64,000 nucleotides of DNA from contig JARWIR010000017.1 of NCBI GenBank assembly GCA_029959085.1, positions 20,697,507 to 20,761,506 of the forward strand, in the 5' to 3' direction. The notes below the pieces were generated by a model, which saw nothing but the letters and a program-made list of their open reading frames with translations, made no database searches and was not told where the DNA came from. The stretch comes from Nemophila menziesii (lineage: Eukaryota; Streptophyta; Magnoliopsida; Boraginales; Hydrophyllaceae). Below, one piece after another: positions 24,301 through 34,980 of the stretch. Position numbers and translations under genes: made by a program. Every line of letters starts with the position of its first letter. Position 1 is the first letter of the stretch.

Positions 24301-24430
24301 TAGTTAGGTTGAGGATTCTGTTGGGGTGGTGCTGTGAACGACATCAGTATTTCAATGGTTGGGGTGACGCCGTGAACAACGAATTTGTTGAAGGAGAGAG
24401 GCTACGAGAGTTTATGTTTTAAGTTAAGTA
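18357..24430 (-). repeat. Tandem array of nine ~670-bp LTR/PBS units
   Basis: Nine head-to-tail copies, each marked on the plus strand by gctctgatacca followed by ttgttacc. The TGTTACC starts are at 18482, 19159, 19837, 20487, 21156, 21829, 22498, 23174 and 23857, so the spacing is 650-683 bp. On the minus strand each junction reads GGTAACA-AT-TGGTATCAGAGC: an LTR 3' end plus a tRNA-iMet primer binding site. Each unit also has CTATAAATAGGAGTC on the minus strand, a TATA box where LTR U3 should have one. Two linker variants follow the segment gaaggagagaggct: A (aaacacgttcgacaaa) and B (gggagtttatgtttt). Their order from the left is A A B A B A B A B B. No protein domain is present, so the unit is best read as a TRIM-like or LTR-derived retroelement amplified in tandem. 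The 5' end of the LTR is not resolved. Confidence 0.85.
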
Positions 24431-25242
24431 ACTTTTTATTCTATGATAAGTATATATATATATAGTAGGATATTTCAGAAAGTTTTTAATTTTGTAAGTG
24501 CGTCAAAAAAAGAAATTTGTAAGTAATTGATTTGAAATCTTTCTTAAATATAATGTTGGCTTAAGGCTTCTTCAATATCAGGGCGAGTCCATAATGATAC
24601 TCCCTCTGTTCCAATTCAAATTGTTCACATAGCATTTCACACAAATTAAGAAAAGTTATTACTAAACTCAACTTTACAAAAATACCCTTAATAAATTTGT
24701 TATTTTTCCAATACAAGACCCTATTTATGAGGAAATGTAATACTGTTGGAGCCAAAATTTATGGTAGAAGTCTAACATCCCTCTGTTGTGATAGAAGTCT
24801 CTCCACATAGCATTGGAGCCAAAAAAATTTGCTCGTACAATGCAAAACCAAAATGGAGCCAACATTTAAAAATCAAATTTTAAAGCTAAAATTTCTAACC
24901 ACCAACTATCTATAAATTGTTTATGCTGGATTAAAATTCTTACTCTACATAATATTTCATTATCAAAATATATTTACAAAATAGCTTTTACTGGGTTTGA
25001 ATTAAATTTTTCACGTTTTAATTTTGATCATTAATCCAACTTCTTCAGAAGAATCAATATCCAATACAGGTATTTATATATCTTATTTAATTTTAATTTT
25101 TTAATACTATAAGTAATTTATTAAAATTGTCTGAAATGATTTTATTTTTGTTTTTATTTGATTCGGTTATATTTTCTTTTTCTGCTGATAATTTACATTT
25201 AATTTAATAAAGTGTTTTAATTAATTTATATATAATAGAATA

Positions 25243-25555
25243 TTGTGGAGATCAATTCTAATTTCTTTTTCCTATTTTTAAGGTAATTAGTTTTTTTTCC
25301 AAATAATTGTAGATGCACGAACGAATGTAGGCAAGATTTTGTTTTTATTTGTAGTTTATTTATTATTTAATCGAATGACATTTTTTTGTTCTAAATAGAG
25401 ATTATGGAGATCAATTCTGATTAGTTTTTCCTATTTTTAAGGCAATTAGTTTTTTCCAAATAATTGCAGATGCACGAACGAATGTAGGCAAGATTTTGTA
25501 TTTATTTGTAGATTATTTATTTAATCGAATGGCATTTTTTTTCTAAACTGAAGAC
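25243..25555 (+). repeat. 157-bp direct duplication in the MLE 5' region
   Basis: Two copies in tandem. tgcacgaacgaatgtaggca begins at 25313 and again at 25470, with tggagatcaattct about 65 bp before each. Copies differ by a few substitutions and a small indel. It lies between the left end of the MLE and its transposase. Confidence 0.85.
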
Positions 25556-25689
25556 ACTTCCGTCGACTAAAATAAAAAATAAAATATGGAACCTCCAGGT
25601 TGGTCATGAAATTTATTTTCATACATAAAGTTTAATCAAATTCTATATCCCTAGAAATGAAATTAATAGAATATTTTTATTTTTTATAA

Positions 25690-26988
25690 CAGGAAATATT
25701 AATAATGGACCATTAGAAGATTTAAAAAAATATAAATTTTTAACGACAAATGAACGTAAAACAATTTTTAAAATGATGTTATGAAAAAGTGTTGATGGAA
25801 TATTACAAAGGGGGGGGGGGGGGGGTGATAAAAACAATTGCATTGCAATTTTCACAGTTTCGACAAAAACAGTTCAACGTATTTGGAAACATGGTAATGC
25901 ACCTAAAAAGTTATGAACTCGTGGTCGTAAGAGAGTTGAGGTAGATTTAAATCGATTGAGTGATATTCCTTTACAAAAAAGAACAACTATTAGATCTTTA
26001 GCTTGTGCCTTACATACAAGTATAGGCACATTAAGTAGGCTTTTAAAAGATGGACATATTAGGCGTCACTCAAATGCTATAAAACCATTTCATAAGGAAG
26101 AAAACAAAATAGCTCGATTAAAATTTTGTATCAATGCTTGAAAACGATAGCATGCTACATGATCCCATTTTCAAAAGAATGCATAATATTATTCATACAA
26201 ATGAGAAGTGGTTTTACTTAACCAAAAAAAAAAATCAGAATTATTACTTATTGCCCGAAGAAGAAGTTCCATTACGTGCTTATAAAAGCAAAAATTTTAT
26301 TCCAAAAGTCATGTTTATTGCTGCTCAAGCTCATCCAAGGTTTGATACACAAGGAAACGTTATTTTTTCTGAAAAAATCGGTATATTTCCCTTTATCATA
26401 AAAGAACCAGCTAAAAGAAGTAGCATCAACAGGTCTGCGGGAACATTAGAGACAAAACCAATTACTTCAGTGACAAGAGATGTTATCAGGTTTTATTTGA
26501 TCGATAAAGTCATTCCAGCAATCAAGGAAAAATGGCCGATAGAAGATTCAAGAGATACAATCTATATTCAACAAGACAATGCAAAAACACATATTGATTG
26601 TAATGATCCCGCATTTCATGAAGCAGCTACACAAGATGGATTTGATATTCGACTGACATGTCAACCTCCAAACTCTCCAGATTTAAATGTTCTCGATCTT
26701 GGATTTTTTAGAGCTATACAATCACTTCAACATAAGGAGTCACCTAATACGATCGATGATCTTGTTAATATTGTTGAGAAGGCATATGAAGATTTTTCAG
26801 TTGTAAAATCCAATCATATATTCATAACATTTCAGTCGTGCATGAAGGAGATTATGCAAAAGAAGGGTTCGAATAATTATAAAATTCCTCACATGAAAAT
26901 AGAAATGTTGGAACAAAAACGTCTACTTCCAACTCAATTAAGGTGTGATCGAGAATTAGTTCAAGAAGTTCTTAATTATCTAGAGTGA
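25690..26988 (+). pseudogene. Mariner-like transposase (DD39D), broken
   Basis: The transposase would bind the element ends and cut at TA. N-terminal helix-turn-helix codons are scattered from about 25740 (TVQRIWKHG, then GRKRVEVDLNRLSDIPLQKR) but are interrupted by stops and a 16-base G run at 25810-25825. The second N-terminal frame (25956-26141) has KRTTIRSLACAL. The catalytic domain is open from 26134 to 26988 (284 aa) in a different frame, so one small indel sits near 26134. Within the 284 aa, the first catalytic Asp of the usual DEKWFY is Asn (N23 in HTNEKWFY, codon 26200-26202). D148 (QQDNAKTH) and D188 (LNVLDLGFF) are kept, with exactly 39 residues between them, the plant DD39D signature. 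It is dead by frameshift, stops and loss of an active-site Asp. Confidence 0.92.
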
Positions 26989-27343
26989 TGTGATTAAAAA
27001 ATTATTTATGATGTAATTTTTTTAATCAGATAATTTGAATTTGGAGTATTTTTTTATGAAAGTATATGTCAATTAGCTATTTAATCAAAGATTTAAAAAT
27101 AAAGTAAAATAATTTTCATTTTTAATTTAACGAATTAAAATAAAATATCAAAGACAGAATAACTTTTAGTAATAAAATAAAATATATTATTATTTTAATA
27201 TTAAGACTTAGTCTTATTCAATAATTCAAAAAACTCAAATCAGTTTAACAAAGTAACGATTGTATTATTAAGTAAAATAATCCATAATATAAATTACTCC
27301 TATTTATTTGCGGCAAATGCGTAACAATGTGTGTATAACTTAC
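26989..27343 (+). other. 3' non-coding part of the MLE, left of the Copia insertion
   Basis: AT-rich, no gene. It ends with CTTAC (27339-27343), the left copy of the target duplication of the Copia element; the MLE resumes at 34981. Confidence 0.7.
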
Positions 27344-27519
27344 TGTTAGCCTCACCTTGTTTTTATTCCCGTTTTAATATTCGACAAATCATCATTTAAA
27401 CTAAAATTCATTTGGTATCACTTTTAAAGGTTTTCCAAAACCCCTCATTAGATTAGTTGTGTTTAATTCCTTGATCTTAAGCTTGAGCTTTAAAAGAACA
27501 GTATCACGGTACACCGGAC

Positions 27520-27835
27520 AAGAGCTGCGGTACACCGCAGTACCACGGACCAAAGGCGCGGTGCATAGGATAGCCCGATCAGTAAGCTAAGTAAATGTGC
27601 GGTACACCGGACTAAGGCGCGGTACACCGAACGGAGGCACGGACCAGGAACGCGGTGCATAGGCTAGTCTGACCAGTAAGCTAAGAAAATGTGCGGTACA
27701 CCGGACTAAGGCGCGGTACACCGGACTGAGGAACGGACCAGGAACACGGTGCATAGGATAGCCCGTCAGTTTACTTTGAAATCAAGACGAGTGATTTTGC
27801 GGTGCACCGGACCATACCCGCGGTACACCGCATGA
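27520..27835 (+). repeat. Subrepeats built on cggtacaccg in the U3 region
   Basis: The palindrome-like motif cggtacaccg and its variants recur about eight times. A longer unit of 94 bp (aaatgtgcggtacaccggac, at 27593 and 27687) is repeated about 2.5 times. The zone is far more GC-rich than its surroundings. Such upstream repeats in LTRs often act as enhancers; that role is inferred here. Confidence 0.8.
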
Positions 27836-27938
27836 AAGGGTTTCTGCACTATTACTAGAGGACAAAGCTTATATCCGTTGGAGGTAAAATAGATCCGTTA
27901 GATACAAGCCTTTTTGACCGTTGGGAGCTCATTTTAGC

Positions 27939-27945
27939 TATAAAT
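27939..27945 (+). promoter_or_regulatory. TATA box of the SIRE-like LTR
   Basis: gcTATAAATtgaagctc lies just downstream of the subrepeat zone, and a leader-like sequence follows. It is the best TATA match in the LTR and is absent from the deleted 3' LTR. Confidence 0.6.
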
Positions 27946-28602
27946 TGAAGCTCATTCAAGACACAACTAAAGCCTTCCATCTACCAATCTTAAGAGCAAT
28001 TAATATTATCATTCAAGAAGGTTTCAAAGGAGCATTCAAGTCATATTCATTCTCAAGCTACATAATTTATATCCACTCATTTAGGAGTTTAGTTACAAAG
28101 CTTTTATAAGCACCCCTAAACACTTTTCCTTTCCTCTTAGTTCTTGTAATAGATTAAGAGAGTAGTGTGAGCATAGGTTTTATGCTTGGTTCCTTGTGTT
28201 GGTGATAACACAAGTGTATTTCCTTCAAGGTTTTGAAGTGGTTGTAAAGGGTTTGTAATCTCACCCGGTTTAAGAGTTACGAAGATTAGTTGAGAATCTT
28301 GCAAATCATAAGGAGGCTTCCTTAGGTAGTGGATGTAGGGAAACCGAACCACTATACATCGTTGTGTATCATTTTCTATCCCTTCACTCTTTACATTTCC
28401 GCACTCTATATGCTTGATAAAATGCTTACATGAATAGTTTGATAATATTGTCTTTTAGGATTATCTAGTTCTTAACTATTTAGTTTGCTAAAACAATAGG
28501 ATTCAAATTAGCTTTTAATTTTATTTACTTGAAATAAAATTAGCCGATTAATTTCCATTGTCCTATTCAACCCCTCTTCTAGGACGCATATAGAATATCA
28601 AT

Positions 28603-28614
28603 TGGTATCAGAGC
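28603..28614 (+). other. Primer binding site (tRNA-iMet)
   Basis: TGGTATCAGAGC, the perfect complement of the 3' end of initiator tRNA-Met, two bases after the LTR. It is the site used by nearly all plant Copia elements. Confidence 0.95.
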
Positions 28615-28655
28615 CTCACTCTATTGTACTTAATCGTTTCTAGAGTTAATACGAT

Positions 28656-29063
28656 ATGGATTCTAATCAACCGGAAGGTTCATGTTCTACTAGACCTCCA
28701 CTTTTTGTAGGAAAAGATTACTTTGGATGGAAAAAGAAAATGGAGATTCATGTCAAAGGAATTGATTACTTTTTGTGGCTTGCTATCAAGAAGGGTCCTT
28801 ACATTCCTTATGTTAATGGTAGTAAAACGGAGGTGAAAGATGAAGATGATTACAATGATCAAGACATAGCTAAACTCACAAAAAACAACAAAGCTATGAA
28901 CATACTCATAAATGGGTTAAGTGTCACGGAATATGCTAGAGTTTGTGAATGTAATTCGGCTCATGAAATGTGGCAACTCTTGGAGCTATCATATCAAGGA
29001 ACGGAAGATATCAAAGAAACTAAGATTGGTCTTTTTATCACCAAGTATGAGCTATTTCGTATG
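28656..29063 (+). pseudogene. gag N-terminal half, SIRE-like element
   Basis: ATG at 28656, 42 bp after the primer binding site. The frame reads RPPLFVGKDYFGWKKKMEIH and continues through NALS-like gag codons to YELFRM, where the hAT-derived fragment interrupts it and a stop follows at 29070. This is the UBN2-type gag domain that forms the particle. The product can no longer be completed because the rest of gag is 518 bp away in another frame. Confidence 0.88.
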
Positions 29064-29581
29064 GTTTGTTAATTTCTCGAGCCGAGCCGAGCCGAGCTCA
29101 AATTTAGACGAGCCGGATCGAGCCGAGCTCAAATTTAAACAAGCCGAGCCCGAGCTTCCAATCATCCAAATCAGAAATGTTAGAACTTGTTTGTTTAACT
29201 TATTGAATAATCTTTTTTAAAGTCGAGCACGAGTTGCTCATGAACAATTTCTTTTTTATGGTTGAAATGAGACTTTCATGAGTGTGTGGTATGAAAATAT
29301 GAAACATAACACTAATGAAAAAATAAATGACTAAAGAAATTAAAGATATCCAATTAGATATTGAAGGTTAATAATATATTTATAAGTAGATAATTTATTT
29401 TTATTTATACTTCATAATTTTAAACGAGCTCACGAGCCGAGCTCGAGCAGGCTCGTTTACGTATCGAGCTTAAAATGGAGTTTGAGCTTGAGCTTGTTTA
29501 CATTCGAGCCGATCTCGAACGAGCTTTTCTCCGAGCCGAGCTCGAGCTGCTCGCGAGCGGCTTGGTTCATTTACAGCCCTA
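29064..29581. mobile_element. hAT-like non-autonomous fragment inside gag
   Basis: The interrupting block is rich in gagccgagc/gctcggctc repeats at both edges (29078-29155 in one orientation, 29425-29560 in both). It ends GGTTCATTTACAGCCCTA, the inverse of the hAT-type end TAGGGCTGTAAATGAACC. The matching left end TAGGGC is missing and no clean 8-bp duplication is visible, so the left boundary is truncated or rearranged. It splits the gag coding sequence and is therefore younger than the retrotransposon. Confidence 0.75.
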
Positions 29582-30945
29582 CTATGCATCAAAGATTTTC
29601 TAACATTGTCAACACCTTGAAGACTCTTGGTCAAGAGTACACCAACAAAGAACAATGCCGAAAAATCTTATTTGCTCTTCCAAAGAAATACAAATCAAAG
29701 ATCAACTCTATAAGAGACACTAAAGATCTTTCAAAAATGACGGTTCATGAACTCATTTGCAACCTCATGACGGAAGAGCTTGTGCTTGAAGAAGAAAAGA
29801 TAAGAGATGATGAGGAGAAGAAGATTAAGAAATCCATTGCCTTCCATGCCTTGAGTACCAAGTTGAAAGAACGAAAATAAAGGAAGGAAAGTGAAGAAGA
29901 AGAGAACTCACATGAAGAAGAAACTAGTGAAGATGAAGGAGTAGCTATGTTGGCAAGAGATATGAAAAAATTCATGAGATACAAACGATTTGTCAAGAAA
30001 GGAAGTTCTTCCTCACCCTATAAGAAGAATGTTAGAGCTATCAAACAAGATGAACCCACTTGCTATCATTGCAAGAAAGTTGGTCACATCAAAAATTATT
30101 GCCCTCTTCTTCAAAAGGAGAAACCTAAGAGAGCAATGCATGCTAATATCACTTGGGATACTCAAAATTCGGATGAAGAAGAAAGTGATAATGAAAATGT
30201 TAATCTTGTTGCTTTTATGGGAGAACTTGAAAATGATGAAGATGCTTCGTCGGATGATGATACCGGTTCAACTCACTTTGCCTTTATGGCAAATCATGAT
30301 GAGGTAACTCCTAAATCTAGACTCTCTTTATCTAATGATGATGCTAGTGAACAAGATATTCATGAGGCATTTGATTCTCTCTACAATGATTTTTAAAACT
30401 CTATTGAAACAAACAAAGTTTTAACAAAAGATTTAGAATTTGAGAAAAATAGAACTAAAGAGGTTTTGAAAGCTTTGGAAGATTGTCAAAATCTTTGTGA
30501 TGAGTGTATAGATGAAAATGAGAAACTTCATCTTATTGAGAAAAATCTTTTGGAAGAAAAATCTTTGTTGGAGAAAAAGATTGTTGATCAAAATGCTATT
30601 ATTTTAAAATTTACAAGTGGGCAAGAAAACTTGGATTTGATTTTAGGTTCTCAAAAAATGGCTTTTGAAAAAAGTGGTGTTGGATATGATCCATTCACTA
30701 AACAAAAACCCTTGAAAAATGTTTTTGTAAAATCAAAAATTTCAAATGCAATTCCATCTTCTTCAAAATCTTCTATCACATGCACCTATTGTGAAAAACT
30801 TGGTCATGATGCATCTCATTGTTATTATCGTAAATTATTGGATTTGGGATCTCTTGTGCCACTTTGGAAAAGGCCTATATGGGCTATAAAAAGAAAATCC
30901 ACTAACCCTCATGGACCCAAACCAAATTGGGTACCTAAAGCCTAA
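29582..30945 (+). pseudogene. gag C-terminal half with two zinc knuckles
   Basis: gag resumes with MHQRFSNIVNTLKTLGQEYT and runs in one frame to 30945 with two in-frame stops (29878-29880 and 30394-30396). It has knuckle 1, CYHCKKVGHIKNYC (about 30061), a long acidic Asp/Glu-rich stretch, a Glu/Lys/Leu-rich likely coiled coil (about 30440-30640), and knuckle 2, CTYCEKLGHDASHC (about 30781). Two knuckles separated by an acidic coiled region fit SIRE-type gag. The frame ends at VPKA, just before pol, which lies in a different frame. Confidence 0.85.
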
Positions 30946-30965
30946 ATTATTTTTGTGTGTAGGGA

Positions 30966-33900
30966 TTGAGCATCAAGAAGCAAAATATATGGCTCCTTGA
31001 TAGTGGATGCTCAAGACATATGACCGGGAACCCATCATTATTTACACGTTTATATAAAACAAAAGGTGATAGAGTTACTTTTGCCGACAATACTAAAAAA
31101 CGCGTTTTGGATAAAGGTAACATCGGTAATATGAATTCTTTACTTATCTCTAATGTTTTACTTGTTGAGGGTCTATCTTTTAACTTGCTTAGTATAAGTC
31201 AACTTTGTGATGTTGGTTATAGTGTTAAATTTGAAGCATCTAGATGCATTATTTTCAAAAATGATGAGTTAGATACTATGTTTATTGCAAAAAGATCGGA
31301 TAATGTTTTTGTAGTTGATCTTGAGAGTATTATGTGTCAACGTATTAAATGCTTATCCGTGGTAAATGATAGTTGGCTTTGGCATAGACGTTTAGGACAT
31401 GCTAGTATGGATTTGATTTCAAAATTGTCTAGAAAAAATCTTGTCGTTGGTTTGCCTATTTATAAGTTTGATAAAGATAAATTATGTGATGCATGTCAAC
31501 TTGGTAAACAACATCTTTCATCTTTTAAATCCATAAATAAGGTCATCACCGTTAGGCCACTTCAATTATTGCATATGGATCTTTTTGGTCCCGTTGATGT
31601 CACTAGTCTAGGAGGATCTAGATATGTCTTTGTTGTTGTTGATGATTACACTAGATATACATGGGTGATGTTCCTTGCTTTAAAAAGTCATGCCTTCAAT
31701 GAATTTGCAAAACTTTGTAGAAAGGTGCAAAATGAGAAAGGCTACTCTATTACATGCATTCGTAGTGATAATGGTAGTGAATATGTGAACTCTCCTTTTG
31801 TGCATTTTTGTGATGAATTTGGGATTGATCATAATTTTTCGGCTCCTAGAACTCCCCAACAAAATAGGGTAGTGGAAAGGAAAAACCGAACTCTACAAGA
31901 AATGGCTAGAACAATGCTAAAAGAACATAGCTTGCCTACATACTTTTGGGGTGAAGCCGTTCATACGGCTTGTTATGTGTTAAATAGAGTTCTAATTAGA
32001 CCCCTTATTAAGAAAACCCCTTATGAGCTTTGGAATGGTAGACCACCAACTATTGCTTATTTTCGTGTTTTTGAGTGCAAATGTTTTATCTTAAACACTA
32101 GGGACTATTTGGGAAAATTTGATGCTAAATCGGATGAAGGTATTTTTCTTGGTTATTCCACTAAGGGAAAAGCCTATCGCATTTTCAATAAACGTACTCG
32201 TACCATTGAAGAATCTATGCATGTTGACTTTGATGAGACTAACCCTTTTTGTATCAAGAAAGTAGTAGATGTTGATTTACATGAAGATACTCCACAAGAT
32301 CAACCCTTAGAATCTCCTACTCAAGAATTAAACTCTCATGATGAATCTCTTAAGGAAAATGGTCAACTCTCAAATGAAACTAGTACGGATTTACCAAAGT
32401 GTTGGAAAAATATCAAAGATCACCCAAGTGAATTAATTCTAGGTGATCCAAAAGAAGGTGTTACCACTCGTTCTCGTATTATTGCTCTATGTGCTCATCA
32501 AGCATTCTTTTCTCAAATTGAGCCCAAGAATATTAAAGAAGCCTTGCTAGATGATCATTGGATAAACGCTATGCATGAGGAATTAAATCAATTTGAGCGT
32601 AGTAAAGTTTGGACATTAATTGAGAAACCAATTGGCCCTACTATTATTGGCACTAAGTGGGTATTTCGCAACAAGCTAGATGACACTGGTATTATCACTA
32701 GAAATAAAGCAAGGTTAGTTGCTCAAGGATACAATCAAGAAGAAGGTATTGATTTCGATGAAACTTTTGCTCCGGTAGCTAGACTTGAATCTATTCGTAT
32801 GCTACTTGCTTTTGCTTGTTATATGAATTTTAAACTTTACCAAATGGATGTCAAAAGTGCTTTTTTAAATGGTTTTATAGATGAAAAGGTTTTTGTTAAA
32901 CAACCACCGGGTTTTGAAGATCCAAAATTTCCAAATCATGTTTTCAAACTTTCAAAAGCTTTATATGGTTTAAAACAAGCACCTCATGCTTGGTATGAAC
33001 GTTTAAGCAAATTTTTGTTAGATGATGGTTTTAAATGAGGAAATATTGACTCCACTTTATTTATAAAAAGGTCTTCAAAAGATATCCTTCTTGTTCAAAT
33101 TTATGTGGATGATATAATATTTGGTGCTACTAATGAAAATCTTTGTGAGAATTTTTCTAAAAGCATGCATAAGGAATTTGAGATGAGCATGATGGGAGAA
33201 TTGAATTAGTTTCTTGGTCTTCAAATCAAGCAAATGAAGGATGGCATCTTTGTAAATCAAGCCAAATACACAAAAGAATTGATCAAAAAATTTGGACTTG
33301 AAGATGCAAAGGAAATCGGAACTCCAATGAGCACATCCACAAAATTAGACAAAGATGAAGATGGTAAGGATGTTGATGAGAAAGCATCTCGAGGTATGAT
33401 TGGTAGCTTACTTTATTTAACCGCTTCTAGGCCCGATATTATGTTCCCCGTGTGTCTTTGTGCTAGATTTCAATCCTCTCCTAAGGAATCTCATCTTAGT
33501 GCCGTTAAGCGTATTTTTAGGTATTTGAAAGGAACCCTAAGTCTAGGACTTTCGTACCCTAGATTTACCACTTTTGAACTAATAGGTTATTCGGATGCCG
33601 ATTATGCCAGTTGTAGACTTGATAGGAAGAGTACTAGTGGAAGTTGCCAATTCTTAGGTCAATCCCTTGTTTCTTGGTCTAGTAGAAAACAAAATAGTGT
33701 TGCTTTATCCACGGCCGAAGCCGAATATGTTGCGGCCGGAAATTGTGTGACTCAAATTTTTTGGATGAAACAAACCTTACTAGATATTGGCCTAGAGTAT
33801 GATTGTGTTCCCATTCGTTGTGATAACACTAGTGCTATCAATCTTACCAAAAATCCTATTCAACACTCTAGAACGAAACACATAGAAATCCGTCATCATT

Positions 33901-34043
33901 TTATCCGTGATCACACTCAAAAAGGGGATATTGTACTTGAATTTGTCACTTCGGAAAATCAACTAGCCGATATCTTTACGAAACCTCTACCCCAAGATCT
34001 TTTTGAGAAAATTCGTTGTGAGATTGGCATGCAAATTCTCTAA
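30966..34043 (+). pseudogene. Copia pol: protease, integrase, RT, RNase H
   Basis: One frame from about 30966 to 34043 with only two stops, TGA at 33036-33038 and TAG at 33207-33209. The first codon is TTG, so no ATG start is implied. In order: protease WLLDSGCSRHMTG; integrase zinc site WHRRLGHAS with CDACQLGKQ; HMDLFGPV; core IRSDNGSEYV and RTPQQNRVVERKNRTL; RT with ARLVAQGYNQEEGIDFDETF and QMDVKSAFLNG; catalytic YVDDIIFGAT, which falls between the two stops; RNase H with GYSDADYASC, ALSTAEAEYVAAGNC and HSRTKHIEIRHHFI. The end at CEIGMQIL is intact. Both stops could come from C-to-T or G-to-A changes typical of methylated plant DNA. Confidence 0.93.
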
Positions 34044-34383
34044 CCTTCTTATCATGCCATTATTGTTTAGTGCTTTTTGTGTATATTATCTTGTTGCTAA
34101 TATTTTCTTGATGTTATAGGGTCCTTGAAGCTTCTAATTGTTATCCATTTACTTCTTTAGCCTTTGTTTTTACTCAAAATGTATTTTGACCCCTTAAAAT
34201 TTTCAAAAATCGTATCATTGGTTCTTTTTGTTGTTGACAAAGGGGGAGAAATTTTAGTTAAACTTTTTCAAATGCATTTTGTGAGGGGGAGTTTTTATAA
34301 AAACTCTAGTGATTAGGTTGAGGGGGAGTTTTTGATTAAAACTTTATCTAAGGCATCTTCAAAAGTTTATGATTTGTCAAACA

Positions 34384-34399
34384 TCAAAAAGGGGAAGAT
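34384..34399 (+). other. Polypurine tract of the SIRE-like element
   Basis: caaaaaggggaagatt lies directly before the 3' LTR start TGTTAGCC. Upstream there are extra GGGGGAG tracts near 34247, 34283 and 34321. It primes plus-strand DNA synthesis. Confidence 0.85.
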
Positions 34400-34980
34400 T
34401 GTTAGCCTCACCTTGTTTTTATTCCCGTTTTAATATTCGACAAATCATCATTTAAACTAAAATTCATTTGGTATCACTTTTAAAGGTTTTCCAAAACCCC
34501 TCATTAGATTAGTTGTGTTTAATTCCTTGATCTTAAGCTTGAGCTTCAAAAGAACAGTATCGCGGTACACCGGACAAGAGCTGTTTAACACAAGTGTATT
34601 TCCTTCAAGGTTTTGAAGTGGTTGTAAAGGGTTTGTAATCTCACCCGGTTTAAGAGTTACGAAGATTAGTTGAGAATCTTGCAAATCCTAAGGAGGCTTC
34701 CTTAGGTAGTGGATGTAGGGAAACCGAACCACTATACATCGTTGTGTATCGTTTTCTATCCCTTCACTCTTTACATTTCCGCACTCTATATGCTTGATAA
34801 AATGCTTACATGAATAGTTTGATAATATTGTCTTTTAGGATTATCTAGTTCTTAACTATTTAGTTTGCTAAAATAATAGGATTCAAATTAGCTTTTAATT
34901 TTATTTACTTGAAATAAAATTAGCCGATTAATTTCCATTGTCCTATTCAACCCCCCTTCTAGGACGCATATAGAATATCA
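34400..34980 (+). repeat. 3' LTR with a 678-bp internal deletion (581 bp)
   Basis: 34400-34583 matches 27344-27527, and 34586-34980 matches 28206-28600. The bases in between (27528-28205 of the 5' LTR), holding the GC-rich subrepeats, the TATA box and the start of the transcript, are missing and replaced by two filler T (34584-34585). Such a filler suggests end joining after a double-strand break. Confidence 0.92.

Larger units (their letters stand above)
27344..28600 (+). repeat. 5' LTR of the SIRE-like element (1257 bp)
   Basis: Starts TGTTAGCC and ends ATATCA two bases before the primer binding site. It carries a GC-rich subrepeat zone at 27520-27835 and a TATA box at 27939. It is the complete LTR form; the 3' copy lacks 27528-28205. 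Confidence 0.93.
27344..34980 (+). mobile_element. SIRE-like Copia LTR retrotransposon (7637 bp)
   Basis: Bounded by LTRs starting TGTTAGCCTCACC and ending GAATATCA, and by a perfect 5-bp target duplication CTTAC (27339-27343 and 34981-34985). The order LTR, tRNA-iMet primer binding site, gag, protease, integrase, RT, RNase H, polypurine tract, LTR is that of Copia. A gag with two zinc knuckles, several GGGGGAG tracts after pol and the gag start MDSNQPEGS..RPPLF suggest the SIRE/Maximus lineage, which is my inference. By eye the alignable parts of the two LTRs differ at 6 of about 579 sites, pointing to a recent insertion. Even so, gag is split by a later hAT fragment and pol has two stops. 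Confidence 0.93.

Noticed and set aside
18357..24430. Regularly spaced repeats resembling a CRISPR array or tRNA cluster
   Set aside because: Units are ~670 bp and homologous throughout, not short repeats with unique spacers. gctctgatacca is the complement of a tRNA primer site, not a tRNA gene.
25643..25855. Minus-strand Pro-rich frame over the G run
   Set aside because: Created by the 16-base homopolymer opposite the mariner transposase relic.
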